Source of the DNA: Pseudoflavitalea sp. G-6-1-2
GTDB lineage: Bacteria; Bacteroidota; Bacteroidia; Chitinophagales; Chitinophagaceae
Assembly: GCF_012927185.1 (NCBI RefSeq)
Contig: NZ_JABBGB010000003.1
Span: 868,001-932,000 of the forward strand
Reading direction: 5' to 3'
DNA length: 64,000 nucleotides
Shown: positions 34,325 to 43,441 of the stretch, in pieces
Layout of the letters: each line of letters starts with the position of its first letter
Numbering within the stretch: position 1 is the first letter of the stretch
The notes under the pieces: generated by a model
Told to the model about the DNA's origin: nothing
The model's database searches: none
Seen by the model: the letters and a program-made list of their open reading frames with translations, nothing else
Made by a program: the position numbers and the translations under genes

Positions 34325-34720
34325 TTACTGCTTTGTTCTTTTCTCTTTCAACACTCTGGCTAGATTAGTGATCATCAGGTGATGTTTCTCCATCTCTGTA
34401 CTCGTGGCAGGCTTCCCATCGATATAGAAAAATGGAGGCGCATCTCCATTCAATGTGAGTTTGTAAACAGTTCCACTTGGGTCTTTGATGGTGATGGTAT
34501 TCTCCGCTGTTTCCTGTTGCATGCTTGGTTGTTCAAGCGGAGCAGATGTACTGTCTTTGGTACGTACCATCGTTTCTACTTCAGCCGGCAGAACGGTATC
34601 TCTGTTCCAGTATAGAAAACCCAGAATCACCAGCAACAAAAAAGAAGCTGCCATCCATACGCGTGCTGTGCGTGCACCGCGTCTTTCTGATTTCGGGCGA
34701 AGTGAAATTTTGTCACGCAT
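34325..34720 (-). CDS. Small single-pass membrane protein, function unknown
   Basis: 131 residues. A short basic cytoplasmic segment (RDKISLRPKSERRGAR) precedes one transmembrane helix (VWMAASFLLLVILGFLYW, about 22-39). A polar Glu/Thr/Ser-rich linker follows, then a small beta-looking module (ITIKDPSGTVYKLTLNG...) and a basic tail. No family recognised. Probably co-transcribed with the TPMT-family gene 20 bases downstream. Confidence 0.65.
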   Translation of the reverse strand: MRDKISLRPKSERRGARTARVWMAASFLLLVILGFLYWNRDTVLPAEVETMVRTKDSTSAPLEQPSMQQETAENTITIKDPSGTVYKLTLNGDAPPFFYIDGKPATSTEMEKHHLMITNLARVLKEKRTKQ

Positions 34721-34877
34721 GTTGTGTGCTGCTTAGTTGTGTTGTAGCCTGTTGCCTGATGATCGCATGCAGCGCACAGCCGTATGCCGGATCATGAAGC
34801 ATTATTTCAAATCCAAGGTACGTTTTTTTGACAGCTAAGGTTAAACTACAGGAAACCAAATGGAAGGGAAAGCTCCG

Positions 34878-34900
34878 AAACCTGCTATGGTAGCAGGTTT
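34878..34900. other. Perfect 10-bp hairpin downstream of thrC
   Basis: AAACCTGCTA and TAGCAGGTTT with a 3-base loop. It is 30 bases after the thrC stop on the minus strand but lacks a T run, so it may be a weak terminator or a 3' end-stabilising stem. Confidence 0.45.
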
Positions 34901-34930
34901 GGAAGGAAGAAAAATATTAGGATGAGTCGG

Positions 34931-36103
34931 CTAAAGATTCTGCAAATACTTATATCCACTGCCGGTATTCAGCAGCAATATCTTTTCGTTGCGATCTATT
35001 TTGCCGGCATCAAGCAATTGCTCAAGTGCTACGTAAAGTGCGGCACCTTCCGGTGCGATGAGCATGCCTTCTGTGTTGGCGATCATGCGAACTGCATCGA
35101 GCATCGCCTGGTCTTCAACAGCAACCGGGAATCCGCCCGATTCCTGCAATACGCGCATGATCATCTTTTCCGCAAACGGATGCGGCACTGCCAGGCCGTT
35201 TGCCAATGATGGTGCGCCGGTATATTCTTTTACGCTGCTGATCCTGCCTTCGTAGCGTTGCACGATAGGTTGACAGTTTGCCGCCTGCACTGCAATCATT
35301 CTCGGACGATCAGGCCCAATCCAGCCCATGGCCTCCATTTCAGCGAAGGCCTTCCACATGCCGATCAGTCCGGTTCCGCCGCCGGTGGGGTAGAGGATCA
35401 CATCGGGCAATTCGAAATTGAATTGCTCCGCAATCTCATAACCCATCGTTTTTTTGCCTTCGAGCCGGTAAGGCTCCTTCATGGTGGAGATATCGAAGTA
35501 AGGATATTGCTGTTTCAGCTCGGCCACTTTTTTTGCGCAGTCGCTGATCAATCCGTTTACCAGTAAGAGCTTCGCTCCGTACAATCTGCATTCTTCCTTG
35601 AATACTTCGGGGGTATGTGTGGGCATCACTACGATGGCCTGCATGCCTGCTGCTGCGCAATAGGCTGCCATAGCTCCGCCTGCGTTGCCGGCTGTGGGAA
35701 CAATGCATCCTGAAAGTCCGAATTCTTTGGCTTTGCTCACCGCTACACTGATGCCGCGTGCTTTGAACGAACCGGTAGGATTTCCTGATTCATCTTTGAT
35801 GTACACATCAGGCGTTCCGAGTTTTTCGGTTAGCCGTTTGGGATAGATGATGGGCGTCATGCCCTCACCAAGGCTCACGATATTGGATGCATCCAGTACA
35901 GGAAGCACCTCCGCATATCTCCACATGGTTGATGGCCGATGCTGCAATGCAGCAGGAGTGAAGCTTTCAGGATATTCGTATTCCGCTGTCAGCGGCTGCT
36001 GACAACAGGGAGAAAATGTCTGAGGCTCAAAAATCGATACTGGCTGACCGCATGATGAACAGATCAGCCGGGCTAATGTGCTTTGTTGCTGTGCTAGTTT
36101 CAT
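34931..36103 (-). CDS. thrC: Threonine synthase-like PLP enzyme
   Basis: 390 residues from the ATG at 36103; the 10-codon extension upstream is not family-like. The N terminus has a zinc-ribbon-like segment (CSSCGQ... CCQQ), then the PLP fold II core. SLGEGMTPIIYP is the family opening, and the PLP lysine is in SGNPTGSFKARG at about residue 130. The phosphate-binding loop is TAGNAGGAMAAY and a later PTGGGTGLIGM completes the site. It would convert O-phosphohomoserine to threonine. A related PLP lyase cannot be ruled out. Preceded 66 bases upstream by a LysR gene on the same strand. Confidence 0.75.
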   Translation of the reverse strand: MKLAQQQSTLARLICSSCGQPVSIFEPQTFSPCCQQPLTAEYEYPESFTPAALQHRPSTMWRYAEVLPVLDASNIVSLGEGMTPIIYPKRLTEKLGTPDVYIKDESGNPTGSFKARGISVAVSKAKEFGLSGCIVPTAGNAGGAMAAYCAAAGMQAIVVMPTHTPEVFKEECRLYGAKLLLVNGLISDCAKKVAELKQQYPYFDISTMKEPYRLEGKKTMGYEIAEQFNFELPDVILYPTGGGTGLIGMWKAFAEMEAMGWIGPDRPRMIAVQAANCQPIVQRYEGRISSVKEYTGAPSLANGLAVPHPFAEKMIMRVLQESGGFPVAVEDQAMLDAVRMIANTEGMLIAPEGAALYVALEQLLDAGKIDRNEKILLLNTGSGYKYLQNL

Positions 36104-36169
36104 ATACTCACAATGACCCTGTAAAAGTAACAAGTCGCTGCACTGCCGCTAATGCTGATTGCTTATACG

Positions 36170-37075
36170 CTATAACTTTTTGTTATAACCCTTGGCCAGC
36201 TTAATGAATAACTGATTGAGCTTATCTGCTTCAGAATCTCTTCTTTGTACAAAGTAAAATGCACGCTGGATGGTCATTCCCGGTATATTCAGTTTTACCA
36301 GCTCTCCATTCTTTAACTGTTTCACAACAGATCGCAATGGCAGAAATCCGAGACAGGTATCGTCGAGCAGAAAATTTTTGAGGGCTTCCGTACCTCCGAG
36401 CACTATTTTATGGCGTATATCCGCAATGCTCATTTTGCATTTCTGCAATGCTTCGGTAACGGCGGCGAGTGTACCCGAACCTCTTTCGCGCAATGCTACA
36501 GGGATCTGCTTCAGCTCATCGGGCTGAATGGTTTTTCGTTTCACCAGATTGCTGCGCGCACTGCATACCGGCACTACTTCGTCGGAAATGAAGAACTGGT
36601 ATTTCACCGCCGTGAGTTGTTTTTTTCCTTCGGTGATGCCCAGATCGATTTCGTGATTGAGCAATGCTTTCAGAATATTTTCGGAATTGCGGTTCACCAG
36701 CGTGAGCTCGATGTTGGGATATTGCTGATGGAATGCAGAAAACATGGGAGGAATCACATACAGCGTAATGGTGGTGCTGGTGCCGAGGGTGAGCGATCCC
36801 TTCGCCTGATGGATGTCTTCCTGTTTGCTAAGATCGAAGGCCAATTGCCGTTGCAGCTCTCTGCCCTTCACCACATAATTCAGCAGCAGTCTGCCTTCCG
36901 TGGTAAGCAGTACTGCATTGCCTTTGCGCTCGAAGAGGCTGGCCCCGTAATTTTTTTCGAGGGTCTGAATATGCCGCGTAATGGCGGGCTGACTGATAAA
37001 CAGCACTTCCGCTGCGCGCGAAAAACTCAGGTGAGTAGCTACTTCAAAAAACACTTCATGACTGAAACTGATCAT
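36170..37075 (-). CDS. LysR-type transcriptional regulator
   Basis: 301 residues from the ATG at 37075. The winged helix occupies residues 1-60 (FFEVATHLSFSRAAEVLFISQPAITRHIQTLEKNYGASLFERKG). The substrate-binding PBP2-like domain follows, with SLTLGTSTTITLYVIPP and DLGITEGKK. It resembles CysB/CysL-like regulators in layout. It is on the same strand as the thrC-like gene and 66 bases from it, so the two may be co-transcribed. Its regulon and effector are unknown. Confidence 0.88.
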   Translation of the reverse strand: MISFSHEVFFEVATHLSFSRAAEVLFISQPAITRHIQTLEKNYGASLFERKGNAVLLTTEGRLLLNYVVKGRELQRQLAFDLSKQEDIHQAKGSLTLGTSTTITLYVIPPMFSAFHQQYPNIELTLVNRNSENILKALLNHEIDLGITEGKKQLTAVKYQFFISDEVVPVCSARSNLVKRKTIQPDELKQIPVALRERGSGTLAAVTEALQKCKMSIADIRHKIVLGGTEALKNFLLDDTCLGFLPLRSVVKQLKNGELVKLNIPGMTIQRAFYFVQRRDSEADKLNQLFIKLAKGYNKKL

Positions 37076-37106
37076 ATCAGGCGCTTGTTCTCCCAAGATA
37101 CGCAAT

Positions 37107-37132
37107 AAAAAAAGGCCACCCTAAGGCGGCCT
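37107..37132 (-). terminator. Rho-independent terminator of the universal stress gene
   Basis: On the minus strand: AGGCCGCC, 4-base loop, GGTGGCCT (one internal mismatch), then a run of T. It starts 36 bases after the stop codon of the stress gene and before the LysR start. Confidence 0.82.
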
Positions 37133-37168
37133 CCGAAGCAGATAGTTAATGTTGTATAGAACTCAGGT

Positions 37169-38002
37169 TTACTCGTGGATAGCCACAATCGGAATATGGC
37201 TATGATAAGCCAGCTTCTTCGTATGGCTTGTTTTGAACAGGCCACTCAGGAATGAATTTCTTTTCGGTACAATAATGATGGTATCGATCGCACGATCGAT
37301 GCTGAACTGGCTGATCGCCTCCTGAAAATCATATTGACGGATGAAATAAAACTCAGGACTGTAACCGCTGAACATCTTCTCCATTTTCGCCTTCTCAGAC
37401 TTGTATTCATCGGTAATATCAACGTAATGCTCACTGTCTACATTCACAATATGCAGTGAAGCTCCAAAAAGTTGCAGCACGGATCTGATAGGAGCCACCG
37501 GTGTAGTGGTTTCCACATCTTTCAGATCGGATGCCAGTGCAATATTTTTGATGGAATGATAAGTTGCATCGGGAGGAACAATCATCACAGGTCCGATACC
37601 CTTATCAACCAGGTTGAGGGTATTGCTTCCCATGAAGATCTGTTCGAGACGGGTAGCGCCGGTGATGCCCATTATCACGAGGTCGATGCCATGATGTCTC
37701 ACATATCGTTCCAGACTATCTACCAGAGATGAACCTGCTTCGAGCACAATTTCGATTTTCACATTGCCGAGCGTAAGCAGCTCTGATTTCAGATTTTCAA
37801 GCGCATCGGTAAGAATAACCAGCCGGTCGTTCTCCGTTTCGGTCAGCAAAGAACCGTCTGATCCTGCAGCTACTACATCATGCAGATTGTACAAAATGAT
37901 GGTGGAGTCTTTGTCTTTGGCATTGGCAACGGCTTGAACGGCAAACCTGGCAGCATTTTTCGAAGTGTCAGAAAAATCCGTTGGAACGAGGAATTTTGTC
38001 AT
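37169..38002 (-). CDS. Universal stress protein, two UspA domains in tandem
   Basis: 277 residues from the ATG at 38002; the upstream extension is not conserved in type. Domain 1 covers about 1-140 (KFLVPTDFSDTSKNAARFAVQ and the late GITGATRLEQIFMGSN, the ATP-loop-like segment). Domain 2 follows (IALASDLKDVETTTPV to HSHIPIVAIHE). Tandem Usp proteins are common in Bacteroidota and bind nucleotides during stress. Divergent from the GH20 gene and closed by a terminator, so monocistronic. Confidence 0.87.
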   Translation of the reverse strand: MTKFLVPTDFSDTSKNAARFAVQAVANAKDKDSTIILYNLHDVVAAGSDGSLLTETENDRLVILTDALENLKSELLTLGNVKIEIVLEAGSSLVDSLERYVRHHGIDLVIMGITGATRLEQIFMGSNTLNLVDKGIGPVMIVPPDATYHSIKNIALASDLKDVETTTPVAPIRSVLQLFGASLHIVNVDSEHYVDITDEYKSEKAKMEKMFSGYSPEFYFIRQYDFQEAISQFSIDRAIDTIIIVPKRNSFLSGLFKTSHTKKLAYHSHIPIVAIHE

Positions 38003-38122
38003 ACGTAACAGTTGGTTTTTTTGGAAAGATACATAAACGGGATTAAAAAAATATGCTCTATGATTGAATGAATACAATCCCCTAATTTTATTCACTCCAT
38101 TCACTTAGCCCAATTAAGTTAT

Positions 38123-40033
38123 ATGAAAAAAATCACTATTGCGTTTGTATTGCTTGCCTGTTCTATGATTGGCGCAGCACAAACCTTACCTGCGATTATT
38201 CCACAACCTGTATCCCTCGGACTCCGTACCGGGAATTTTGAGCTGAATGCGCAAACGCGTATCGAAGTATCCGGCTCTCCCGAAGCGCTCCGTGTAGCTG
38301 AAATGCTGGCCACACAGCTCAGACCCGCCACCGGATATGCCCTCCCCGTAGGGAATGGCTTTACTAAAACGGTGAAATCGAATCTTATTGCATTTGAACT
38401 CAACAAATCTGCCGACATCACACTCGGCAATGAAGGGTATTCGCTCGACATTCAGCCTTCTTCCATCTCCATCAAAGCCAATAAGCCTGCAGGCCTGTTC
38501 TATGCCGTACAGACACTGTTGCAGATCTTCCCCAAAGAGATCGGCGGCAAAACCCTGATTAAAAAAACATACTGGAGCCTGCCCGGACTCAGCGTTACAG
38601 ATCAGCCCCGCTTCGCATGGCGTGGACTGATGTTCGATGTAAGCCGCCACTTCTTCACCAAACAGGAAGTGAAAGACTTTATCGACAATATGGTGAAATA
38701 CAAATACAACCTGCTCCACTGGCACCTTACAGACGATCAGGGATGGCGAATAGAGATCAAGTCCCTGCCCAAACTCACCTCTGTTGGTGCATGGCGCGTA
38801 GACAAGACCGGCAACTTCGGAAGCTTCTCTGCACCCACCGAAGACGAGCCCAAAACATACGGAGGTTTCTACACACAGGAAGACATCAAAGAAGTGATCA
38901 AATATGCAGCCGACCGTTTCGTTGACATTCTCCCCGAAGTGGATGTGCCCGGCCATAGCAGCGCTGCCATTGCTTCTTATCCCGAACTCACCTGCGACCC
39001 CGCCAATGTGCGTGTAAGCTCAGGAGAGAAATTCATGCAGTGGCATGGAGGTGGCAAATTCGACGCACTGGTTGAGAACATGCTTTGCCCCGCAAAAGAA
39101 ACCACTTACGAATTCCTCGATAAAGTATTCACCGAAGTAGCCGCACTCTTTCCTTTTCCATACATCCACATGGGTGGTGATGAGTGTGCCAAGAACTTCT
39201 GGGAAAAAAGCAGTGCCGTAAAAGAACTGATGGAGCGCGAAAAGCTGAAAGACATGCACGAAGTGCAGAGTTACTTTGTTAAACGTGTAGAAAAGATCAT
39301 TCTCGCCAAAGGCAAAAAAATGATCGGATGGGATGAAATCCTCGAAGGTGGCCTCGCACCCAGCGCTGCAGTGATGAGCTGGCGCGGCATGAAAGGCGGC
39401 ACCGAAGCCGTGAAGATGGGCCACGAAGTGATCATGAGTCCCAACACCAATGCCTATCTCGATTTCATGCAGGGCGATGCCAGCATGGAACCTCCTGTAT
39501 ACAATTCACTTCGTTTGAAAACATCTTACGAGTTCGATCCCATGCCCGAAGGTGCAGATCCTAAACTGGTGAAAGGCGGACAAGCCAATCTCTGGACAGA
39601 GCAGATCTACAACACGCGTCACATGCAGTACATGCTGTGGCCACGTGCATTCGCCGTTGCTGAATCTCTCTGGAGCCCCAAAGAGAAGAAGAACTGGAAG
39701 AGTTTTGTGGAAAGAACGGAGCAGCATTTCGCGCGCTTCGATGAAGCTGAAATAAAGTACTCACCTGCGATGTACGATGCGATTGTGAAGCCCACACTCA
39801 CTGAAGCCGGACAATTGAAAATCGATCTCAGCACCGAAGTGGATGGCCTCAATATCTACTACAGTTTCGACAATTCGTTCCCCGATCGTTACTATCCGAA
39901 ATACACACAAACACTTACGCCACCCAAAGATGCCAGCACCATGAAGCTGATCACCTACAGAGGCAAGAATGTGGTTGGCCGCATGATGGTGATTCCCATA
40001 GCTGATCTGCAGAAAAGGGCAGCTAAAAAATAA
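38123..40033 (+). CDS. Beta-N-acetylhexosaminidase (GH20)
   Basis: 636 residues with a signal peptide (MKKITIAFVLLACSMIGAAQ), so periplasmic or outer-membrane. The GH20b N-terminal domain covers about 25-150, then the catalytic TIM barrel: NLLHWHLTDDQGWRIEIK at about 195-212 and the catalytic Asp-Glu pair in HMGGDECAKNF near 350. Trp-rich substrate loops follow. The tail carries a C-terminal chitobiase-like beta domain (GLNIYYSFDNSFPDRYYP). It removes terminal GlcNAc or GalNAc from chitin oligomers, peptidoglycan or glycoprotein glycans. Monocistronic with a strong terminator. Confidence 0.94.
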   Translation: MKKITIAFVLLACSMIGAAQTLPAIIPQPVSLGLRTGNFELNAQTRIEVSGSPEALRVAEMLATQLRPATGYALPVGNGFTKTVKSNLIAFELNKSADITLGNEGYSLDIQPSSISIKANKPAGLFYAVQTLLQIFPKEIGGKTLIKKTYWSLPGLSVTDQPRFAWRGLMFDVSRHFFTKQEVKDFIDNMVKYKYNLLHWHLTDDQGWRIEIKSLPKLTSVGAWRVDKTGNFGSFSAPTEDEPKTYGGFYTQEDIKEVIKYAADRFVDILPEVDVPGHSSAAIASYPELTCDPANVRVSSGEKFMQWHGGGKFDALVENMLCPAKETTYEFLDKVFTEVAALFPFPYIHMGGDECAKNFWEKSSAVKELMEREKLKDMHEVQSYFVKRVEKIILAKGKKMIGWDEILEGGLAPSAAVMSWRGMKGGTEAVKMGHEVIMSPNTNAYLDFMQGDASMEPPVYNSLRLKTSYEFDPMPEGADPKLVKGGQANLWTEQIYNTRHMQYMLWPRAFAVAESLWSPKEKKNWKSFVERTEQHFARFDEAEIKYSPAMYDAIVKPTLTEAGQLKIDLSTEVDGLNIYYSFDNSFPDRYYPKYTQTLTPPKDASTMKLITYRGKNVVGRMMVIPIADLQKRAAKK

Positions 40034-40165
40034 TGAGTGACCTCTCTGTGAATTTTTTTCAGAAACAATGCAACGCTCTGTAATTGAAGGGTGTCAAGGT
40101 AACCGGACGCAAGGAGAGCGTTCATTGGTATTTGCTTAGGGGTTATTACCAATTATGTCTACGTA

Positions 40166-40200
40166 GGGGCTTCCACCGTCTGAATGGAAGCCCCTTTTTT
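40166..40200 (+). terminator. Rho-independent terminator between GH20 and GH16 genes
   Basis: Perfect 10-bp stem GGGGCTTCCA/TGGAAGCCCC (40166-40175 with 40185-40194) and a run of seven T, directly abutting the stop codon of the convergent GH16 gene. Confidence 0.9.
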
Positions 40201-40997
40201 TATTTGTATACGCGAACGTAATCGATCTCCATACGAATGGGGAAGATGGTATCATCCACGCCTTTTTGTCCACCCCAGAACCCGCCCACAGCAATGTTCA
40301 GCAGCAGGTAGAACTTATTGTCGAATGGCCAGGCGTCATTGCCGGTATGCTCGTTGCGGAAAGTAAAATAAGTATTGTTGTCGACGCTTACACGAATGGA
40401 ATCGGCATTCCAGTCGAGTGCATATACGTGAAATTTTTCCGATACATCGTTCACGCGGATCGTATCGGTTTTTTGTGTGCCGATGGTATGAAAATATTTC
40501 TTAGTGTGTGCGGAACCGTGAATCATTCCCGGGTTATGGCCAACGTGTTCCATGATGTCGATCTCGCCATCATCGGGCCATTGTTTCGGATTGGCATTCA
40601 GCATCCAGATGGCAGGCCAGCTGCCGCGGCCTGCGGGCAGTTTGGCACGCACTTCAATTCGTCCATACTGCCATTCGCCTTTTCCTTTGCTCACGAGTCT
40701 GGTGGAAGTGTATTTGTTCCCTTCCCAATCTTCTTTTCTTGCTTCGATCACCAGCCGGCCGTTTTCTACCCACACATTTTCTTTTCGTCCTTTGGTATAG
40801 AACTGCAGTTCTTCGTTGCCCCATCCGGAACCGCCCACATCGTAGCTCCATTTGGTGGAATCGGGAAGGCCGGTATAATTGAATTCGTCGCTCCAGGCGG
40901 GAGCAGGAACTACAGGTACCTGTTGCGCATGCGCAAAGGAAGGAAGAATAAGACTGGCTGCAATGCAGCAGTGGAGCAGAAAGGAGCGGGGTTTCAT
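40200..40997 (-). CDS. Secreted GH16 beta-glucanase
   Basis: 265 residues. Signal peptide to about FAHAQ (residue 25), then a single GH16 jelly-roll with no extra binding module. Catalytic site GEIDIMEHVG: nucleophile Glu145, Asp147 and acid/base Glu150, the ExDxxE form of laminarinase/lichenase enzymes. Other family features are WSDEFNYTGLPDSTKWSYDVG at the start and YGRIEVRAKLPAGRGSWPAIW before the site. It would cut beta-1,3 or mixed-linked glucans. Divergent from the his operon. Confidence 0.94.
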   Translation of the reverse strand: MKPRSFLLHCCIAASLILPSFAHAQQVPVVPAPAWSDEFNYTGLPDSTKWSYDVGGSGWGNEELQFYTKGRKENVWVENGRLVIEARKEDWEGNKYTSTRLVSKGKGEWQYGRIEVRAKLPAGRGSWPAIWMLNANPKQWPDDGEIDIMEHVGHNPGMIHGSAHTKKYFHTIGTQKTDTIRVNDVSEKFHVYALDWNADSIRVSVDNNTYFTFRNEHTGNDAWPFDNKFYLLLNIAVGGFWGGQKGVDDTIFPIRMEIDYVRVYK

Positions 40998-41087
40998 GAG
41001 CTATTATTTCAGTGTGTGTTACTGTAAAATACGGCAATATCGCAGCATCACTTACGAACGGCTGTTAAAATCCTCGCAAAAAAATAT

Positions 41088-41117
41088 TTTGCAGTTCACA
41101 TTCAGGTGTTACCTTTG
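41088..41117 (+). promoter_or_regulatory. Promoter of the his operon
   Basis: -33 TTTG (41088-41091), 18-base spacer, -7 TACCTTTG (41110-41117). The predicted start is within a few bases of the hisL ATG at 41127, so the leader mRNA would be almost leaderless. Confidence 0.8.
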
Positions 41118-41126
41118 CTCCACATT

Positions 41127-41183
41127 ATGTTACAAAACACACATATCCATCATCATCATACTTACCGAGAGGTAGGCCAGTGA
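41127..41183 (+). CDS. hisL: His operon leader peptide
   Basis: An 18-codon ORF reading MLQNTHIHHHHTYREVGQ then TGA, directly downstream of the promoter and upstream of the hisG terminator hairpin. Five of its codons are His (CAT), in the run His-Ile-His-His-His-His at 41142-41159. Its distal codons overlap the antiterminator strand. This is the classic design of ribosome-mediated his attenuation known from enterobacteria: stalling at His codons when charged tRNA-His is scarce favours read-through into hisG. Too short for ordinary gene calls. The symbol is by functional analogy. Confidence 0.87.
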   Translation: MLQNTHIHHHHTYREVGQ

Positions 41184-41245
41184 TGTTGTGTATATGTACC
41201 AACAATATTCAAAGGGCTTACCACACGGTGAGCCCTTATTTTTTT
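41161..41245 (+). promoter_or_regulatory. His attenuator (1:2, 2:3 and 3:4 pairings)
   Basis: Segment 1 CTTACC (41161-41166) pairs with segment 2 GGTAGG (41171-41176) across a GAGA loop. Segment 2 GGTAGGCC (41171-41178) can instead pair with segment 3 GGCTTACC (41215-41222), eight pairs with one G-U. Segment 3 with segment 4 forms the terminator, an 11-bp stem (41212-41222 with 41227-41237), 4-base ACAC loop and a T run at 41239-41245. A ribosome stalled at the His run would cover segment 1, freeing 2 to block the terminator. Confidence 0.87.
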
Positions 41246-41268
41246 GCTCATACTCCAAACACATAAAA

Positions 41269-42132
41269 ATGGATCAGACAAAACTGCGAATCGCCATTCA
41301 GAAATCAGGCAGGCTCTACGAAGATTCAGTGCAACTGCTGAAAGAATGCGGCATCGACCTTCGCAATGTAAAAGACAGGCTGAAGACCGAATCTGATAAT
41401 TTTCCGCTGGAAGTTTTCTTTCTCCGTGATGATGATATTCCTCAATATGTGGAAGATGGCGTAGCCGATATAGGCATCGTAGGCGAAAACGTACTGCTCG
41501 AAAAGAACAAACAGGCAGTGGTAGTGGAGAAACTGGGCTTCGGAAAATGCCGCCTCTCGGTTGCCATCCCCCGTGCCATGGAGTATGAAGGCGTGAAATC
41601 TTTGCAGGGCAAACGCATCGCAACCAGTTATCCTTTCCTCGTAAATAAATACCTCACCGATAATGGCGTGCAGGCTGAAATGCACGAGATCAGCGGATCA
41701 GTGGAGATCGCTCCCGGCATTGGTCTCGCAGATGTGGTGGCCGATCTCGTGAGCAGCGGATCAACCCTCTTCATGAACGGATTGAAAGAAGTGGAATCGA
41801 TTCTGCAATCGCAGGCCGTTCTGGTAAAGAACAATAGCCTCGCACCTGCGCAATTGCAGCTGCTCGATAAACTGCTCTTCCGCATCCGCGCCGTGAAGAA
41901 AGCCAAGCGCAACAAATACGTGCTGCTCAACGCACCGAACGAAAAGCTGAAAGATATCATTTCATTACTGCCGGGTATGCGAAGCCCAACAGTTCTTCCG
42001 CTTGCAGAACCCGGATGGAGCAGCGTTCACAGCGTACTCAGCGAAGACACTTTCTGGGACATCATCGAAGCCCTGAAATCAGCCGGTGCCGAAGGCATTC
42101 TGGTAGTACCTATCGAAAAAATGGTGATCTAA
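41269..42132 (+). CDS. hisG: ATP phosphoribosyltransferase (long form)
   Basis: 287 residues from the ATG at 41269; earlier in-frame starts would lie inside the attenuator hairpin. First enzyme of His synthesis, joining ATP and PRPP. N-terminal LRIAIQKSGRLYEDS, DGVADIGIVGENVL and the PRPP-binding EIAPGIGLADVVADLVSSGSTL are diagnostic. The C-terminal 75 residues are the HisG_C regulatory domain where His feedback inhibition acts, so this is the long hexameric form that needs no HisZ. Followed by hisD after 10 bases. Confidence 0.97.
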   Translation: MDQTKLRIAIQKSGRLYEDSVQLLKECGIDLRNVKDRLKTESDNFPLEVFFLRDDDIPQYVEDGVADIGIVGENVLLEKNKQAVVVEKLGFGKCRLSVAIPRAMEYEGVKSLQGKRIATSYPFLVNKYLTDNGVQAEMHEISGSVEIAPGIGLADVVADLVSSGSTLFMNGLKEVESILQSQAVLVKNNSLAPAQLQLLDKLLFRIRAVKKAKRNKYVLLNAPNEKLKDIISLLPGMRSPTVLPLAEPGWSSVHSVLSEDTFWDIIEALKSAGAEGILVVPIEKMVI

Positions 42133-42142
42133 AAACTGCACT

Positions 42143-43417
42143 ATGAAATTATACCGATACCCGGAACAATCAAGCTGGAAGGCGCTGCTGCAGCGGCCTG
42201 TAGCTGATGCTGTTTCGTTAACACAACGTGTACGAACTGTATTGGACGATGTGAAGCAGAACGGAGATGCAGCAGTAAAACACTACACCAAACAATTCGA
42301 CAATGTGGAGCTGAACACCGCACTGGTGTCTGCTGCTGATTTTGAAGAAGCAGAACAATCATTGTCCGAAGAACTGAAGCAGGCTATTCTCACTGCAAAG
42401 AATAACATTGTTTTATTCCATGAACAACAAATATCCCAACCGGTAATTGTGGAGACCATGCCCGGTGTGCAATGCTGGCGAAAGTCGGTAGGCATCGAGC
42501 GGGTAGGGCTCTACATTCCCGGCGGATCTGCCCCGCTTTTCTCTACCATTCTGATGCTGGGCGTTCCGGCTGTGCTGGCTGGTTGCCGCGAGATTGTGCT
42601 CTGTTCGCCTCCTGATGCTAATGGTAAACTGCATCCTGCCATTTTATTCGCAGCCAAAATTGTAGGCGTTACAAAAGTGTTCCGCATCGGTGGCGTGCAG
42701 GCTATCGCAGCAATGGCTTACGGAACAGAAACTGTTCCTTCGGTGTACAAGATTTTCGGTCCGGGTAACCAGTATGTTACCTGCGCCAAACAACTGGTGC
42801 AGCAGGAAGGACTGGCCATCGATATGCCCGCAGGTCCCAGCGAAGTAGCGGTTTTTGCTGACGATACGGTTCCTGCAAGTTTCATCGCAGCTGATCTGCT
42901 CAGCCAGGCAGAACACGGAGCAGACAGTCAGGTTTTGCTGGTAACCTGCTCCGAAAAACTCATCGGAGAAGTGGAAGCAGCTGTTGCTGAACAACTCGCA
43001 CAACTGCCACGAAAAGACATTGCAGCACAAGCACTGACGCACAGCAAACTGATTCTGATGCGCGATGAAACTTCTGCCATGGATCTGCTCAATGAATATG
43101 CAGCAGAACACCTTATTCTCAGCTGCGCCAATGCTGCTGAACTTGCAGAAAAAGTGATCAATGCAGGATCTGTATTCCTCGGAAACTATTCTCCGGAAAG
43201 CGTTGGAGACTATGCCAGCGGCACCAATCACACGCTTCCCACCAATGGATATGCACGAGCCTACAGCGGCGTGAGCGTGGATAGTTTCGTAAGAAAGATT
43301 ACCTTCCAGCAATTAAGTTACCAGGGGCTGCAAAGCATCGGCAGCACTGTAATTCAGATGGCAGAAGCAGAAGGGCTGCAGGCACACGCCAATGCAGTGA
43401 AAGTAAGATTGCAATAA
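42143..43417 (+). CDS. hisD: Histidinol dehydrogenase
   Basis: 424 residues, full length. It oxidises histidinol to His in two NAD+-dependent steps and binds zinc. Features: VERVGLYIPGGSAPLFST, RIGGVQAIAAMAYGTETVP, GPGNQYVTCAK, MPAGPSEVAVFADD, DLLSQAEHGADSQ and the Zn/active-site region GNYSPESVGDYASGTNHTLPT. The ATG at 42143 is 10 bases after hisG. Its stop is 24 bases before the hisC ATG, so translation is probably coupled. Confidence 0.97.
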   Translation: MKLYRYPEQSSWKALLQRPVADAVSLTQRVRTVLDDVKQNGDAAVKHYTKQFDNVELNTALVSAADFEEAEQSLSEELKQAILTAKNNIVLFHEQQISQPVIVETMPGVQCWRKSVGIERVGLYIPGGSAPLFSTILMLGVPAVLAGCREIVLCSPPDANGKLHPAILFAAKIVGVTKVFRIGGVQAIAAMAYGTETVPSVYKIFGPGNQYVTCAKQLVQQEGLAIDMPAGPSEVAVFADDTVPASFIAADLLSQAEHGADSQVLLVTCSEKLIGEVEAAVAEQLAQLPRKDIAAQALTHSKLILMRDETSAMDLLNEYAAEHLILSCANAAELAEKVINAGSVFLGNYSPESVGDYASGTNHTLPTNGYARAYSGVSVDSFVRKITFQQLSYQGLQSIGSTVIQMAEAEGLQAHANAVKVRLQ

Positions 43418-43441
43418 TTGAATTCTATCAATCAAAAGATC

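Noticed and set aside
41188-41268. Upstream start extension of hisG
   Set aside because: It runs through the attenuator terminator; the ATG at 41269 gives the normal HisG length.
42644-43312. 222-codon minus-strand ORF opposite hisD
   Set aside because: Shadow of a firmly identified hisD; Cys/Phe-rich text without homology signs.
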